Below, in pieces: positions 1-8,158 of a stretch of DNA of 64,000 bases (positions within the stretch are counted from its first letter, which is position 1; every line of letters starts with the position of its first letter). The notes below the pieces were generated by a model. It saw only the letters and a program-made list of their open reading frames with translations, did not search any database and was not told the DNA's origin. The translations under genes and the position numbers were made by a program. The DNA is from Flavobacteriales bacterium (GTDB lineage Bacteria; Bacteroidota; Bacteroidia; Flavobacteriales_D; Sanyastnellaceae): positions 62,001 through 126,000 of the forward strand of contig JADKIZ010000011.1 of NCBI GenBank assembly GCA_016722445.1. Direction: 5' to 3'.

Positions 1-17
1 TAATTCATAATTCGAAA

Positions 18-701
18 ATGCGTTTCCTCCTCATTTCCCTCTGTCTCCTTATCGTGTCTTCCTGCACTAACAAGTTAAAGGACTTCGAAACTGCTTCTGC
101 GTTTGCTGGAAAAGTTTGGGGAATGAAGCCTGCAAAAATTGAGTTGATAGAGAAGAATGATCAGCATGCAAGTGGTGAAATTCAAGTAACGATTCTTGAC
201 CTGAGTTTGGCGAAGGATGATCAAAAGGCCGAGGATTTGGCATCCATTGCTGCCATGGCTTTTGTGCAAAATGTTGACCCGGCAAAGTGTATTGGATTCG
301 AAAAAATTTCTATTCATTTTGATTGGAATGGAAAGACACATCATTCCGATTATACGATCAGTGAAGTTCGGGATGCAACGAATCTTGCAGTAAGTGTTTC
401 CGAATTTCTGAGCACACCATACGACAAAGGAATTGATGGTCTCAAAATGTTTGTCGATGGTAATATGATGCCTGATTCTGTGCTGTTACAATATCGCAGT
501 GGTATGCTGCAAAGTGATTCACTATACGGAATCACAAGCATGTCGAATGTAACCGGTATGCGAATGACAGAAGTGAAAGATACCGGAGAACCAGTGGTGG
601 TCTTCAATTCTGTTTCACACAAAGATGGTGGTGATTTGCCTTTGAGTTTTTATGTGTCGAGAAAATCAGGAAAGATTATTTCTATCGGACCTGGTTTGTA
701 A
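18..701 (+). CDS. Putative lipoprotein of unknown function
   Basis: I do not recognise a family. The 227-residue product starts with a short basic residue and a hydrophobic stretch ending in a lipobox-like VSSC, so Cys16 is the likely lipidated residue and the protein would sit on the outer or inner membrane facing the periplasm. The rest is soluble and mixed alpha/beta without membrane segments or recognisable motifs. The ATG at 18 follows an A-rich leader, which is usual for this phylum. It runs convergently with the decarboxylase gene downstream, with only four bases between the stops, and no obvious terminator fits there. What lies upstream is outside the window. Confidence 0.65.
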   Translation: MRFLLISLCLLIVSSCTNKLKDFETASAFAGKVWGMKPAKIELIEKNDQHASGEIQVTILDLSLAKDDQKAEDLASIAAMAFVQNVDPAKCIGFEKISIHFDWNGKTHHSDYTISEVRDATNLAVSVSEFLSTPYDKGIDGLKMFVDGNMMPDSVLLQYRSGMLQSDSLYGITSMSNVTGMRMTEVKDTGEPVVVFNSVSHKDGGDLPLSFYVSRKSGKIISIGPGL

Positions 702-705
702 TTCA

Positions 706-1719
706 TTAGATCATCAGTTCTGAAATATCCATCTTCAGCCACTCAAGGGTGGAATGACAAAAAATGTCGTCTACGATGGATTTTTCCAGTCCCATTTCTT
801 CAATGAATTTACCTACTTCGAGATCACCCAAGGGAAAAGGATAATCTGTACCAAGTGTAATTTTCTTGGAGCCTTGTTGTGCTAAAACGTATTTAAAAAG
901 CTCATCATCGTGTGTGGCACTATCCACCCAAAATTTACCGATGTATTCTCTTGGATTTACGGGATTGTCAATGGCTACAAGATCTGGTCTGCAATGAAAG
1001 CCATGTTCAATCCGGCCAATGGTTGGAATGAATGAACCACCAGCATGAGCAAAGTTGAATCTGATGTTAGGATGTCTTTCCATCACACCTCCAAAAATGA
1101 GCGAGCACATCGCCCTAGCAGTTTCTGCAGGCATACCAACCAACCATGGCAACCAGTATTTTTTCATGTCGTCCTGCCCCATCATTTCCCATGGATGAAC
1201 AAGTACAGCCATATCTAACGCTTCGATAGCGGCCCAAATTGGATTGAATTCAGATTCACTCAGATTTTTCTGATTGACATTGCTGCCAATCTGAATCCCT
1301 TTCATACCAATTGTTTTGCATCGCTCAAGTTCTTTGATGGCAAGATCAGTGTCCTGCATGGGAATGGTGCCCAAACCGATGTAGTGTTTCGGATGGTTCC
1401 TCACGACTTCAGCAATGTGGTCGTTCAAATATCTGGAGATGGTTAAACCATCTTGTGGTTTGGCCCAATAAGAAAATAAAACAGGAATGGTACACACTAC
1501 CTGAACCTGGGTATGGTACTGAGCATATTCATCGATGCGCAAAATTTCATCCCAGCAGTTGGATTCAATCTCACGAAAAAATTTATCGCCTTGCATCATC
1601 CTCGCATATCCCGGTCTGTGATGATCGAGATGGATGAATGTTCCATATCCGAAACGGGCCGACCAGTCGGGCAGTTCTTTCGGAATAATATGCGTGTGCA
1701 TATCGATTTTGAGCGACAT
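706..1719 (-). CDS. 2-amino-3-carboxymuconate-6-semialdehyde decarboxylase-like amidohydrolase (ACMSD)
   Basis: This 337-residue protein matches ACMSD along its whole length. ACMSD is the zinc amidohydrolase that decarboxylates 2-amino-3-carboxymuconate semialdehyde in tryptophan/kynurenine or 2-nitrobenzoate breakdown. Visible zinc ligands are His8 and His10 (DMHTH), His175 (VHPWE), His225 (AHAGG) and Asp292 (GTDYPF). They sit within two or three residues of the positions known for the Pseudomonas enzyme. The substrate-contact arginines also appear present (Arg49 in FFREIESNCW, Arg244 in HCRPD). No other kynurenine-pathway gene lies nearby. The peptide-binding lipoprotein gene ends 34 bases upstream on the same strand, so the two may be co-transcribed. 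Assignment to the ACMSD family is firm; the exact substrate in this organism is inferred. Confidence 0.87.
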   Translation of the reverse strand: MSLKIDMHTHIIPKELPDWSARFGYGTFIHLDHHRPGYARMMQGDKFFREIESNCWDEILRIDEYAQYHTQVQVVCTIPVLFSYWAKPQDGLTISRYLNDHIAEVVRNHPKHYIGLGTIPMQDTDLAIKELERCKTIGMKGIQIGSNVNQKNLSESEFNPIWAAIEALDMAVLVHPWEMMGQDDMKKYWLPWLVGMPAETARAMCSLIFGGVMERHPNIRFNFAHAGGSFIPTIGRIEHGFHCRPDLVAIDNPVNPREYIGKFWVDSATHDDELFKYVLAQQGSKKITLGTDYPFPLGDLEVGKFIEEMGLEKSIVDDIFCHSTLEWLKMDISELMI

Positions 1720-1753
1720 GAATGTTCAGATTTGATCGTGCGAAGTTACCGGA

Positions 1754-3427
1754 TTATGGAGCTCCGTCAGCCATGCGTTTCTGCTTCTTTACAGTTCGAA
1801 GATCCAACATGTTTACCGGATTGGTCTGAAATCCGCTTACTTCTTTACGAATGAAATGAGAAACTTGATCGTAATACAACGGAATTACCGGGGCATCTTT
1901 CATCAATATATCATTCATAGAACAATAGGCTGCATATCGAATGGAATCATTGGATTCTGTTTTCGCTGACCGATATAGTTCATCAAACTTTTCGTTGTGG
2001 TAGTGGGTATAGTTCGGACCTATTGGACAGAAATTGGCAGAATAAAAAACAGCAAGGAAGTTTTCTGCATCGGCATAATCCGCCAGCCATGATTTTCTGA
2101 AAACAGCGAGTTGACCTTTGGCTGATTGCTCTCGCAATGCGGGGCCTTGAAGCACATTTACCTTCACTTGTATTCCCACTTTTCCCAATTGATGTTGGAT
2201 GTATTCAATGAGGTCGGTGTAGTCACTTACTGTAGAAATCACCATTTCTGGAATTCCTTTTCCACCTGGATATCCGGCTTCGTTCAGGAGTGCTCCTGCT
2301 CGTTTGGGATCATAGGAATAGTAAAGAGAATCTTTGCCTTGTGGATTTAGAACAGGAGGAACAAATCCGTTTTCAGCAGCAAATACAGTATTGTTGCGCA
2401 AATGTTTCACCATGTTTTTGCGATCAATGGCGCATGAGATGGCTTGCCTTACCCGAACATCCATGAGAGGTGAGTTGTGATTCACTTCCATTTCAGGATC
2501 CATCATGATTCCCAAATAGTCGGTTTTGATGAATGGCGTTTTTTGAAAATACAGTTGATTGGAATAAACGTTGGAGAGATTTCCCTGAGCATCGATCAAT
2601 TCATCTTTGAATGAAGCATGTATGCCGCTCATGAAATCGTACCGTCCTTGCAACAGTCCTTGAAACTCCACCGACATGTCTTTGACGAAATCAATCTTTA
2701 CAGCTTTGAGATAGGGGAGGGATTGTCCTTCTGCATCTCGCTGCCAGTATTTGTTGTTTCGGTGAAATACAAGTGCGACGTTTTCATACCAGAATGCAAA
2801 TTGAAATGGACCACATCCAATGGGATGATTTCTGAATTCAGCTCCATAGTGATCAACGACTTCGTGGGGCACGACATTACAATATTGCATAGACAACATT
2901 CCCAGAAAAGGTTGAAATGGCTCGGTAAGATGTATGGTCAAGGTGGAGTCATCTTTTGCTTCGAATCCTCCACTGATGTTCCGATTCAAACTTGAAAAAA
3001 TCCAGGTAGCAGGAGAAGCGATTTTCGGATCGAGCAACCGATTGAATGTGTAAACAAAATCTGAGGCTACTACTTTTCTTCCCGAGCTATCTGCAAACAA
3101 AGGTGATGAATGAAACCACACATCGTTTCGGAGATGGAAAGTATAGGTGAGTCCGTCGGAAGAAATTTCCCAAGATCTTGCGACACATGGTATCACATTC
3201 ATGCCACTGTCCAATTCTACCAATCCATCAAACAGTTGATTGGTGGCCCACATCACTTCAAGGTCTCTGGAAAACGCGGGATCCAATGAAGATATGCCAA
3301 CACTTTCATTGTAATAGAACACACTTTCATCTGCGTCTTCATCTGAACCGCAGGAAAAGAAAAATGCTGACACGATAAGTATCAGCATCCAAAATATATG
3401 TTGAGTTTTTTCCGGCGTTGTTTTCAT
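1754..3427 (-). CDS. Oligopeptide-type ABC transporter substrate-binding lipoprotein (SBP family 5)
   Basis: The 557-residue product is a family 5 extracellular solute-binding protein (OppA/DppA type). It begins with a basic N-terminus, a hydrophobic segment and a lipobox-like FFSC at Cys26. It then shows the typical opening of the family, with LDPAFSRD, a GLVELDSGMNVIPCVARSWEI-like strand and TYTFHLRNDVWFH. The C-terminal part carries the usual VSHFIRKEVSGF stretch. Its length is normal for the family. Family members bind peptides or other oligomers in the periplasm and hand them to an inner-membrane ABC permease. No permease or ATPase gene is near, so this is an orphan binding protein whose transporter is elsewhere or absent. 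A possible promoter -7 box on the minus strand lies at 3436-3443. Confidence 0.85.
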   Translation of the reverse strand: MKTTPEKTQHIFWMLILIVSAFFFSCGSDEDADESVFYYNESVGISSLDPAFSRDLEVMWATNQLFDGLVELDSGMNVIPCVARSWEISSDGLTYTFHLRNDVWFHSSPLFADSSGRKVVASDFVYTFNRLLDPKIASPATWIFSSLNRNISGGFEAKDDSTLTIHLTEPFQPFLGMLSMQYCNVVPHEVVDHYGAEFRNHPIGCGPFQFAFWYENVALVFHRNNKYWQRDAEGQSLPYLKAVKIDFVKDMSVEFQGLLQGRYDFMSGIHASFKDELIDAQGNLSNVYSNQLYFQKTPFIKTDYLGIMMDPEMEVNHNSPLMDVRVRQAISCAIDRKNMVKHLRNNTVFAAENGFVPPVLNPQGKDSLYYSYDPKRAGALLNEAGYPGGKGIPEMVISTVSDYTDLIEYIQHQLGKVGIQVKVNVLQGPALREQSAKGQLAVFRKSWLADYADAENFLAVFYSANFCPIGPNYTHYHNEKFDELYRSAKTESNDSIRYAAYCSMNDILMKDAPVIPLYYDQVSHFIRKEVSGFQTNPVNMLDLRTVKKQKRMADGAP

Positions 3428-3498
3428 GAAGCGCTCAAAAATATTGAAACGACTTCACTTCACATCCGCAGATTACCTCATACTGTCAACAAACGATG

Positions 3499-4011
3499 TT
3501 ATTTTTCGCTACTACCGTCTTCGACTTTTTCCAGTTGCATGAGTGCACGGATTTTGTCGGCGCTTTCTGCAGGGTAATAGCGATCAGGTTTCGGAGAGCC
3601 ATTGGCATCGTACCTTTTCCAATACCCAACTTTGATTCCTTTCACATATTCACCTTCGCTTTCCACATTACCATTTGGATGGTAGTAAACGAAGTGACCG
3701 TCTTCAAGGTATTTTTTTCCGACTTTCACAAATCCACCGCTGGCTTTGATTTGATTCATGCGGTCGATCAGAGTCCCGTCAAATTCATATTCGCTGATTT
3801 GGGTCAGAGCAAGTGTGAATTGGGCACGTGCCTGATCCGTGTCTTGCATCAGACCGTCGAGATGGACCATCTTCTGGTATCCTGAATTGCTCGTTGCCGA
3901 TTGTTGAACCGAAGCTTGTTGCACAGGTGCCGATGTATTGTCCTGAGCTTGCAAAGCTGCAGGAATCGACAGAAATGCGAGGAGTTTTAGTGGGAGTAAC
4001 GGTTTTTTCAT
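3499..4011 (-). CDS. Secreted MORN/YwqK-like repeat protein
   Basis: The 170-residue product has a signal peptide (a Lys-rich start, then LLPLKLLAFLSIPAALQAQ). At about residues 105-160 it carries toxin-antitoxin 'YwqK'/MORN-type repeats, visible as GHFVYYHPNGNVESEGEYVKG followed by GYWKRYDANGS. The N-terminal half after the signal is Gln/Ser-rich and has no recognised fold. Such repeats form small beta-hairpin arrays in many secreted Bacteroidota proteins; their role is unknown, and the antitoxin label in databases should not be taken as function. No toxin partner is seen beside it. It lies between the oligopeptide-binding protein gene and the terminator of the dodecin gene, all on the minus strand. 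Confidence 0.7.
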   Translation of the reverse strand: MKKPLLPLKLLAFLSIPAALQAQDNTSAPVQQASVQQSATSNSGYQKMVHLDGLMQDTDQARAQFTLALTQISEYEFDGTLIDRMNQIKASGGFVKVGKKYLEDGHFVYYHPNGNVESEGEYVKGIKVGYWKRYDANGSPKPDRYYPAESADKIRALMQLEKVEDGSSEK

Positions 4012-4181
4012 GTCACCTTCTACGACGAGGATACAAGATGGTTACATCTGGTGCATCATTTTGGATCATCGTATTGGACTATTGAATGACTTCATGGAAA
4101 AAAGTCAATTCAGTTAGATCCGGACTGAGCAATTTCTCAATCTACTTAAAGTTATTGATCATGGAAGAATAGAAGAAAAGA

Positions 4182-4213
4182 AAAAGCCCTTGCTTTCGCA
4201 AGGGCTTTTCAGA
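4182..4213 (-). terminator. Intrinsic terminator of the dodecin-tail gene
   Basis: A perfect 12-bp stem (4182-4193 with 4198-4209) encloses a four-base TTTC loop. Read on the minus strand it is followed by a T-rich run (TTTTTCTTTTC). It lies 20 bases beyond the stop of the dodecin fusion gene and separates it from the MORN/YwqK-like gene. Confidence 0.85.
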
Positions 4214-4232
4214 TTTTTTAATGCTCAGAAGA

Positions 4233-4415
4233 TTACTTCTTAGCAGCAGCTTTCTTCGTTGCTTTTTTAGCAGCTTTCTTCGGAGCAGCTTTTTTAGTTG
4301 CTTTCTTAGCAGCAGCTTTTTTAGTTGCTTTTTTAGGAGCAGCTTTTTTAGTTGCTTTCTTAGCAGCAGCTTTTTTCTTTGGGGCAGCTTTCTTAGCAGC
4401 CTTCTTCACGCCTTT
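4233..4415 (-). repeat. Degenerate tandem repeat encoding the KKAA/KKAT tail
   Basis: The 3' end of the dodecin fusion gene consists of imperfect repeats of short units such as GCAGCTTTTTTAGTTGC on the plus strand, corresponding to KKAA(P/A)KKAT on the protein. The units are nearly identical at DNA level, so repeat number could change by slippage or recombination, and short-read assembly across it may be collapsed. Confidence 0.75.
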
Positions 4416-4700
4416 TGGAGCAGCGTGTGATGTTGACTTTGTCTTCATATTTGTAACGGTTGATTTGTGATTTACTAATTGAGTTAATTTGACCGTAACG
4501 CGATACTCTTCAATTTTACCTCCCACAACTGTCGCCCTTTGGTCCTGCACATATACTGATCCGATATTATCCAGTGTCTTCGAAGCTTCTGCTACAGCAT
4601 TCATCGCTGCATCTTCCCAACTCTTCTCTGAGGCACTCGTGACTTCTATCACTCTCAGTACTCCCATCTCTTTTTTTTTAAGGCGGTTCTTACGAACCAT
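4233..4700 (-). CDS. Dodecin-like domain fused to a histone H1-like Lys/Ala-rich tail
   Basis: Residues 12-76 read as a dodecin subunit: MGVLRVIEVTSAS, then EKSWEDAAMNAVAEASKTL, then a beta-hairpin ending in EEYRVTVKL. Dodecins are about 65-70 residues and form hollow dodecamers. Here a 60-residue tail (96-155) follows, built of KKAA, KKAT and KKAAP units. It has 28 lysines and no acidic residue, like bacterial histone H1-like (Hc1/AlgP-type) proteins. The flavin-stacking Trp of canonical dodecins is replaced by Ser48, and the flavin-contact Gln by Arg67, so flavin binding is doubtful. Two starts are possible: 4700, which adds a basic MVRKNRLKKKE leader, or the ATG at 4667 exactly at the dodecin start. 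I infer a multivalent nucleic-acid or polyanion binder; function is not shown. Confidence 0.82.
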   Translation of the reverse strand: MVRKNRLKKKEMGVLRVIEVTSASEKSWEDAAMNAVAEASKTLDNIGSVYVQDQRATVVGGKIEEYRVTVKLTQLVNHKSTVTNMKTKSTSHAAPKGVKKAAKKAAPKKKAAAKKATKKAAPKKATKKAAAKKATKKAAPKKAAKKATKKAAAKK

Positions 4701-4720
4701 TTTTTATTAAGTTCCAATCT

Positions 4721-5611
4721 TCAGAAAAACATCCAGTGAAATTTTGTTTGTCCTCCACTTCGCATTTCAAAAGTTGGTGTTGGAATTTTGATGAAGCTTA
4801 AAATTTTCGCTGTTGTCCTCATCCATTTTTTCTTCCAACGAACTCGATTCAAATCTGCATCAAATGAAAAGTAGAATTCACGTTCGCGTTGAAAATTATT
4901 AACACTGAAATCGTTCATTTCAGCATGTGTCATTTTCATTGCGCCATAACCAAATGCGACATTCAACCAACGCGGGAAATCCGCGTCAGACGCCAGAAAG
5001 CTATGAACGTTGATTGATGCCCAATATGTTTGCGCATTGTAGTCTTTCAAAACACGTTGTTGAAAATTACGACCAAGTTGATCGGAATTCAACATTGCAA
5101 AATCGGATTCTGAATAAGAAAATTTTAAAGTGATGCGTTGTTCTCTGAAAATTTTTTCTTGCACAATGAAGAGAAAACTTCCTGATGCATTTGCAATCAT
5201 ATCACCATAAGAAAATCCCCACGCTTTACTTTTTCCATCCATGATTTCGATGCCGGATAAATAAATAAGCCCTGATGTTCCGCCTAACCAAACACTGATG
5301 TTTTCACTCGCTCCGCTCCAACGTAAAGCGTCGCACATGTACCTGCCAGTGGTGTATGTAGTAAATCCATGTCCGACTTTGTCCATTTGCAACCACTCAT
5401 TGTTGTCATTGAAAAAGTGAAATGAACTGCGAGCGTAATTTTTATACCACAGGTCATTCAACAAATAGTAGGATGTTCCTGCTGCGAGCGCTGTGCTGCT
5501 TCCAATCACCCATTTTCTTTTTCGGAAGATGGAGGTGCTGTCTTCTTGTTGACCAAATAATGGAGCCATGACGAACATCATTGTTGTAACAACCAAAAGT
5601 TTTTGAATCAA
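4721..5611 (-). CDS. DUF2279 family periplasmic/envelope protein
   Basis: The conserved core matches the DUF2279 (predicted periplasmic lipoprotein) family: DKVGHGFTTYTTGRYM, then GGTSGLIYLSGIEIMDG and FSYGDMIANASGSFLF. A role is unknown. The frame is open up to 5845, but the first 78 residues look non-coding (His/Lys/Thr-rich, no homology sense). A TTG at 5609-5611 gives a clean signal peptide (MIQKLLVVTTMMFVMAPLFGQQ), so I place the start there; ATGs at 5845 and 5761 are alternatives. The protein has a further hydrophobic segment (GSSTALAAGTSYYLL) soon after the signal, and family members carry several membrane-embedded or beta segments. Upstream the spacer leads to a divergent histidine kinase gene. 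Confidence 0.7.
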   Translation of the reverse strand: MIQKLLVVTTMMFVMAPLFGQQEDSTSIFRKRKWVIGSSTALAAGTSYYLLNDLWYKNYARSSFHFFNDNNEWLQMDKVGHGFTTYTTGRYMCDALRWSGASENISVWLGGTSGLIYLSGIEIMDGKSKAWGFSYGDMIANASGSFLFIVQEKIFREQRITLKFSYSESDFAMLNSDQLGRNFQQRVLKDYNAQTYWASINVHSFLASDADFPRWLNVAFGYGAMKMTHAEMNDFSVNNFQREREFYFSFDADLNRVRWKKKWMRTTAKILSFIKIPTPTFEMRSGGQTKFHWMFF

Positions 5612-5923
5612 ACTTGTCTTTGAGATTTGTGAAAAGGTGAAGAGTGTAATTTTTTTATTTTGATGCGAACTTTTATGGAAGTGATGAAAACTATTCTGCG
5701 TTGAAGTAATTTTCTTTTTCGTTACACAACCATTCATTTGAAGAATCGTAAACAGCAACATGGTCAAACCGGATCTGAATTCAGGAATGCGTTTTTGGTA
5801 TGTATCGGTTTCTCTGTAACCATCATTGCAAATATTCGTATACATCGCCTTGATTGATACTGATCATTTTTGAAATGGACATTTTGTCCAAATAGAAATC
5901 GACCTCACTAATACTGATCGCTT

Positions 5924-7381
5924 TTGTATATATCGCAGTCACAGTCTCATGCGAAGCGCGGAATCGGCTATTACCGATCCATGGCTCTTGCCTCAGTGGT
6001 GAGCAGTTGTTTTTTTGCCCTATTCTATCTTTTTGTTGTTCCCAACAATTTTGAACCGATATGGGACAGATTGCTCGTGATCCTGACGGGCATATATATA
6101 TATGTACGTGGTTACAGTTCTAAACTGAATACTGTAAAATATGTCAGCAGCGTCTATCGTCTTTTCTATTTGCATACCACGCAGGTCATCCTGGCAATAG
6201 CCCTGAACAATTTCGATGGCTATTATTTTTTAGCTTTGTTTGTTATTACCCAAGCGTGTGCGTATTCATTGCGAGATATCTCCAATACATTTTGGTATCT
6301 CCTTTATGTAAGTATCGGACTTTTCGCTTCCCTGATTTTCATCAGCAGTGTTGAACCGCGTGTTATCGCCATTTACACATTTATTATTCCAATCGTTGTC
6401 ATTCTCCAATATTTGGCTTCGCATGTTAAAAGCAAATTCCTGAGCGAGATGAAAATGAATCAGGAAATGTTGCGCTCACTGATTTCAAAATCGGAAGATG
6501 CTGTTTTTCTTACCGACATGGATGGTAATATTTCTGACATCAATCCCCGGGCTACAGAATTATTCGGATATGAACGAATTGAAATTCTGGACAGGGATTT
6601 TAAGATGTTACGGAAAAATGCCCTGACTGGAAATGAAATTGAAGTCGGGTTGAATGAACTTGAGCGAAACAGATTCTGGTCGATGGAAACAACCCTTGTC
6701 AGAAAGGATGCTTCGGAATTTCCAGTGCGCATTTCTATCACATTGATCAAATATGGTGCACACAAGCATCTTGTTTATCGGGTGATGGATATTACCGCAT
6801 CAAAGGAAAATGAATCGAAGATCATAGAGGCACGTGATAAAGCTGAAGAAGCAGTAAGAGCTAAAGGTCAATTCTTAGCAGTGATGAGTCATGAAATCAG
6901 AACACCACTCAACGGTGTGATTGCGACGGCAAGTATGCTGCAGCAAACATCACTAGACGAAGAACAGCAAGAATATGTCAATACGATTACGAAAAGTGGT
7001 CAAAGCCTTTTGATGCTCATCAACGAGATTTTGGAATTTTCCAAAATGGAAAGCGGCAAGATGGTACTTGATCCAAGACCTGCTAATGTTGTCGACGCCG
7101 TATTCGATGTTGGTGATCTCTTGAGATCGCATGCCGAAACCAAAGGCGTTAATCTGATGGTAAATGTCGATCAAAAAATCCCTTCACTTGTGATGGTGGA
7201 TGATCATCGACTCAAACAAGTCATGTTTAACCTTGTGGGAAACGCTATCAAATTCACCGCCAAAGGAAAAGTGGAACTTTCAGTGAAATGCCTTTCCTTT
7301 AATCAGGACATGTGTTCGATTGCTTTCGAAGTTTCTGATACAGGTATTGGAATTCCGGAAGAAAAATGCACCTGCTTTTAA
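5924..7381 (+). CDS. Membrane hybrid histidine kinase, N-terminal segment (PAS-HisKA-HATPase), frameshifted
   Basis: This segment carries the sensor half of a hybrid histidine kinase. About five hydrophobic segments lie at residues 20-170. A PAS domain follows at about 183-295 (SEDAVFLTDMDGNISDINPRATELFGY). The HisKA H-box is FLAVMSHEIRTPLNG with phospho-acceptor His323, and then comes a HATPase domain with N-box NLVGNAIKF and G1 box DTGIGIP. The frame stops at 7379-7381 inside the ATPase domain. The missing part continues in the +1 frame, so two bases appear lost: one A in the run 7362-7366 and one T in the run 7376-7379. Restoring both gives the usual EEKMHLLFKSFSQVD. The frame opens at a TTG (5924); the ATG at 5981 is an alternative start. 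No DNA-binding response regulator is adjacent. Confidence 0.85.
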   Translation: MYISQSQSHAKRGIGYYRSMALASVVSSCFFALFYLFVVPNNFEPIWDRLLVILTGIYIYVRGYSSKLNTVKYVSSVYRLFYLHTTQVILAIALNNFDGYYFLALFVITQACAYSLRDISNTFWYLLYVSIGLFASLIFISSVEPRVIAIYTFIIPIVVILQYLASHVKSKFLSEMKMNQEMLRSLISKSEDAVFLTDMDGNISDINPRATELFGYERIEILDRDFKMLRKNALTGNEIEVGLNELERNRFWSMETTLVRKDASEFPVRISITLIKYGAHKHLVYRVMDITASKENESKIIEARDKAEEAVRAKGQFLAVMSHEIRTPLNGVIATASMLQQTSLDEEQQEYVNTITKSGQSLLMLINEILEFSKMESGKMVLDPRPANVVDAVFDVGDLLRSHAETKGVNLMVNVDQKIPSLVMVDDHRLKQVMFNLVGNAIKFTAKGKVELSVKCLSFNQDMCSIAFEVSDTGIGIPEEKCTCF

Positions 7382-8000
7382 ATCGTTCAGTCAGGTCGAT
7401 TCTTCCACCAGCAGGAAGTATGGAGGAACCGGTTTGGGTTTGGCCATCTCCAGACAAATTGTGGAATTGATGAATGGCAGATTTGAAGTAATAAGCAAAG
7501 TGAATGAAGGAACCACTTTTCGATTTGTTCTCATGGCCAGAATTTGTGATGCTGAGAAAAAGGACAATTCCGGGTTAATCGAGAACTTGCCAATGTCCAC
7601 GGATTTATCTGGTTTGAAAGTACTCGTTGGTGAAGACAACGAAATCAATCGTATGGTTTTAAAATTTGTGTTGGATAATATGGATATCCAGGCTGACTAC
7701 GCACATGATGGTGTAGAAGCCATTCGGGCTTGTGAAAAAAAGGATTACGACATTATCCTCATGGATATGCAAATGCCCAATTGCGATGGCGTCGACGCAA
7801 CTAAGGAAATCAGAAGTCGACTGGTCCATCAACCGTATATCATTGCGATGACCGCAAATACCTTCGACGACGACAGGGATAAATGCGCAGAAGCCGGCAT
7901 GAATGATTTTCTGGCCAAACCTTTTGAACCGGAACAACTCAAATCTATTTTGCTCCGCTGGCTAACCATGTCAGGAAAAGATCTGACCAACGCAGCATGA
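7320..8000 (+). CDS. Hybrid histidine kinase, C-terminal segment (end of HATPase plus receiver domain)
   Basis: This is the continuation of the kinase that starts at 5924; real homology begins near 7373 (FKSFSQVDSS). It supplies the G2 box GGTGLGLAIS of the HATPase domain. A receiver domain then runs from about residue 99 of this segment. It has the acidic pair in LVGEDN, the phospho-acceptor Asp149 in IILMDMQMP, and the conserved Lys in LAKPFEPE. Phosphotransfer would run from the His of the first segment to this Asp, and an output partner must be encoded elsewhere. The nominal start of this open frame is not a true translation start; it is an effect of the frameshift near 7362-7379. Confidence 0.85.
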   Translation: MLSKFLIQVLEFRKKNAPAFKSFSQVDSSTSRKYGGTGLGLAISRQIVELMNGRFEVISKVNEGTTFRFVLMARICDAEKKDNSGLIENLPMSTDLSGLKVLVGEDNEINRMVLKFVLDNMDIQADYAHDGVEAIRACEKKDYDIILMDMQMPNCDGVDATKEIRSRLVHQPYIIAMTANTFDDDRDKCAEAGMNDFLAKPFEPEQLKSILLRWLTMSGKDLTNAA

Positions 8001-8139
8001 TTTTCATTTTTTTTATGGAATTTGACAAATTCCACCGTCCTTTGAGTACACTTATATATATAGGTGTAGTTATAATCTCACTGAAGGACTCAAAATCAGC
8101 CACTTTTTGTGGTTAATTACGTCTTTATCAAGGAGGTTG

Positions 8140-8147
8140 TACATTTG
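8140..8147 (+). promoter_or_regulatory. Possible Bacteroidota -7 promoter box for the second histidine kinase
   Basis: TACATTTG matches the TAnnTTTG -7 consensus of Bacteroidota housekeeping promoters. It lies 11 bases before the ATG at 8159, which would give an almost leaderless transcript. No convincing -33 TTTG is present at the expected distance, so this is a weak call. Confidence 0.3.
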
Positions 8148-8158
8148 CAGCGTACCTT

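Noticed and set aside
3499..4011. Antitoxin of a toxin-antitoxin system
   Set aside because: The YwqK label is only a database name for these repeats. The protein has a signal peptide and no toxin gene is adjacent.
5846..5923. Direct repeat TACTGATC in the spacer before the first histidine kinase as an operator
   Set aside because: Only two copies of an 8-base word are seen with no symmetry and no adjacent regulator, so chance cannot be excluded.
7320..7400. Programmed ribosomal frameshifting in the hybrid histidine kinase
   Set aside because: The shift would need two separate events within 15 bases and no slippery heptamer or downstream structure is seen. The same kind of loss occurs in seven other genes, so sequence error is simpler.
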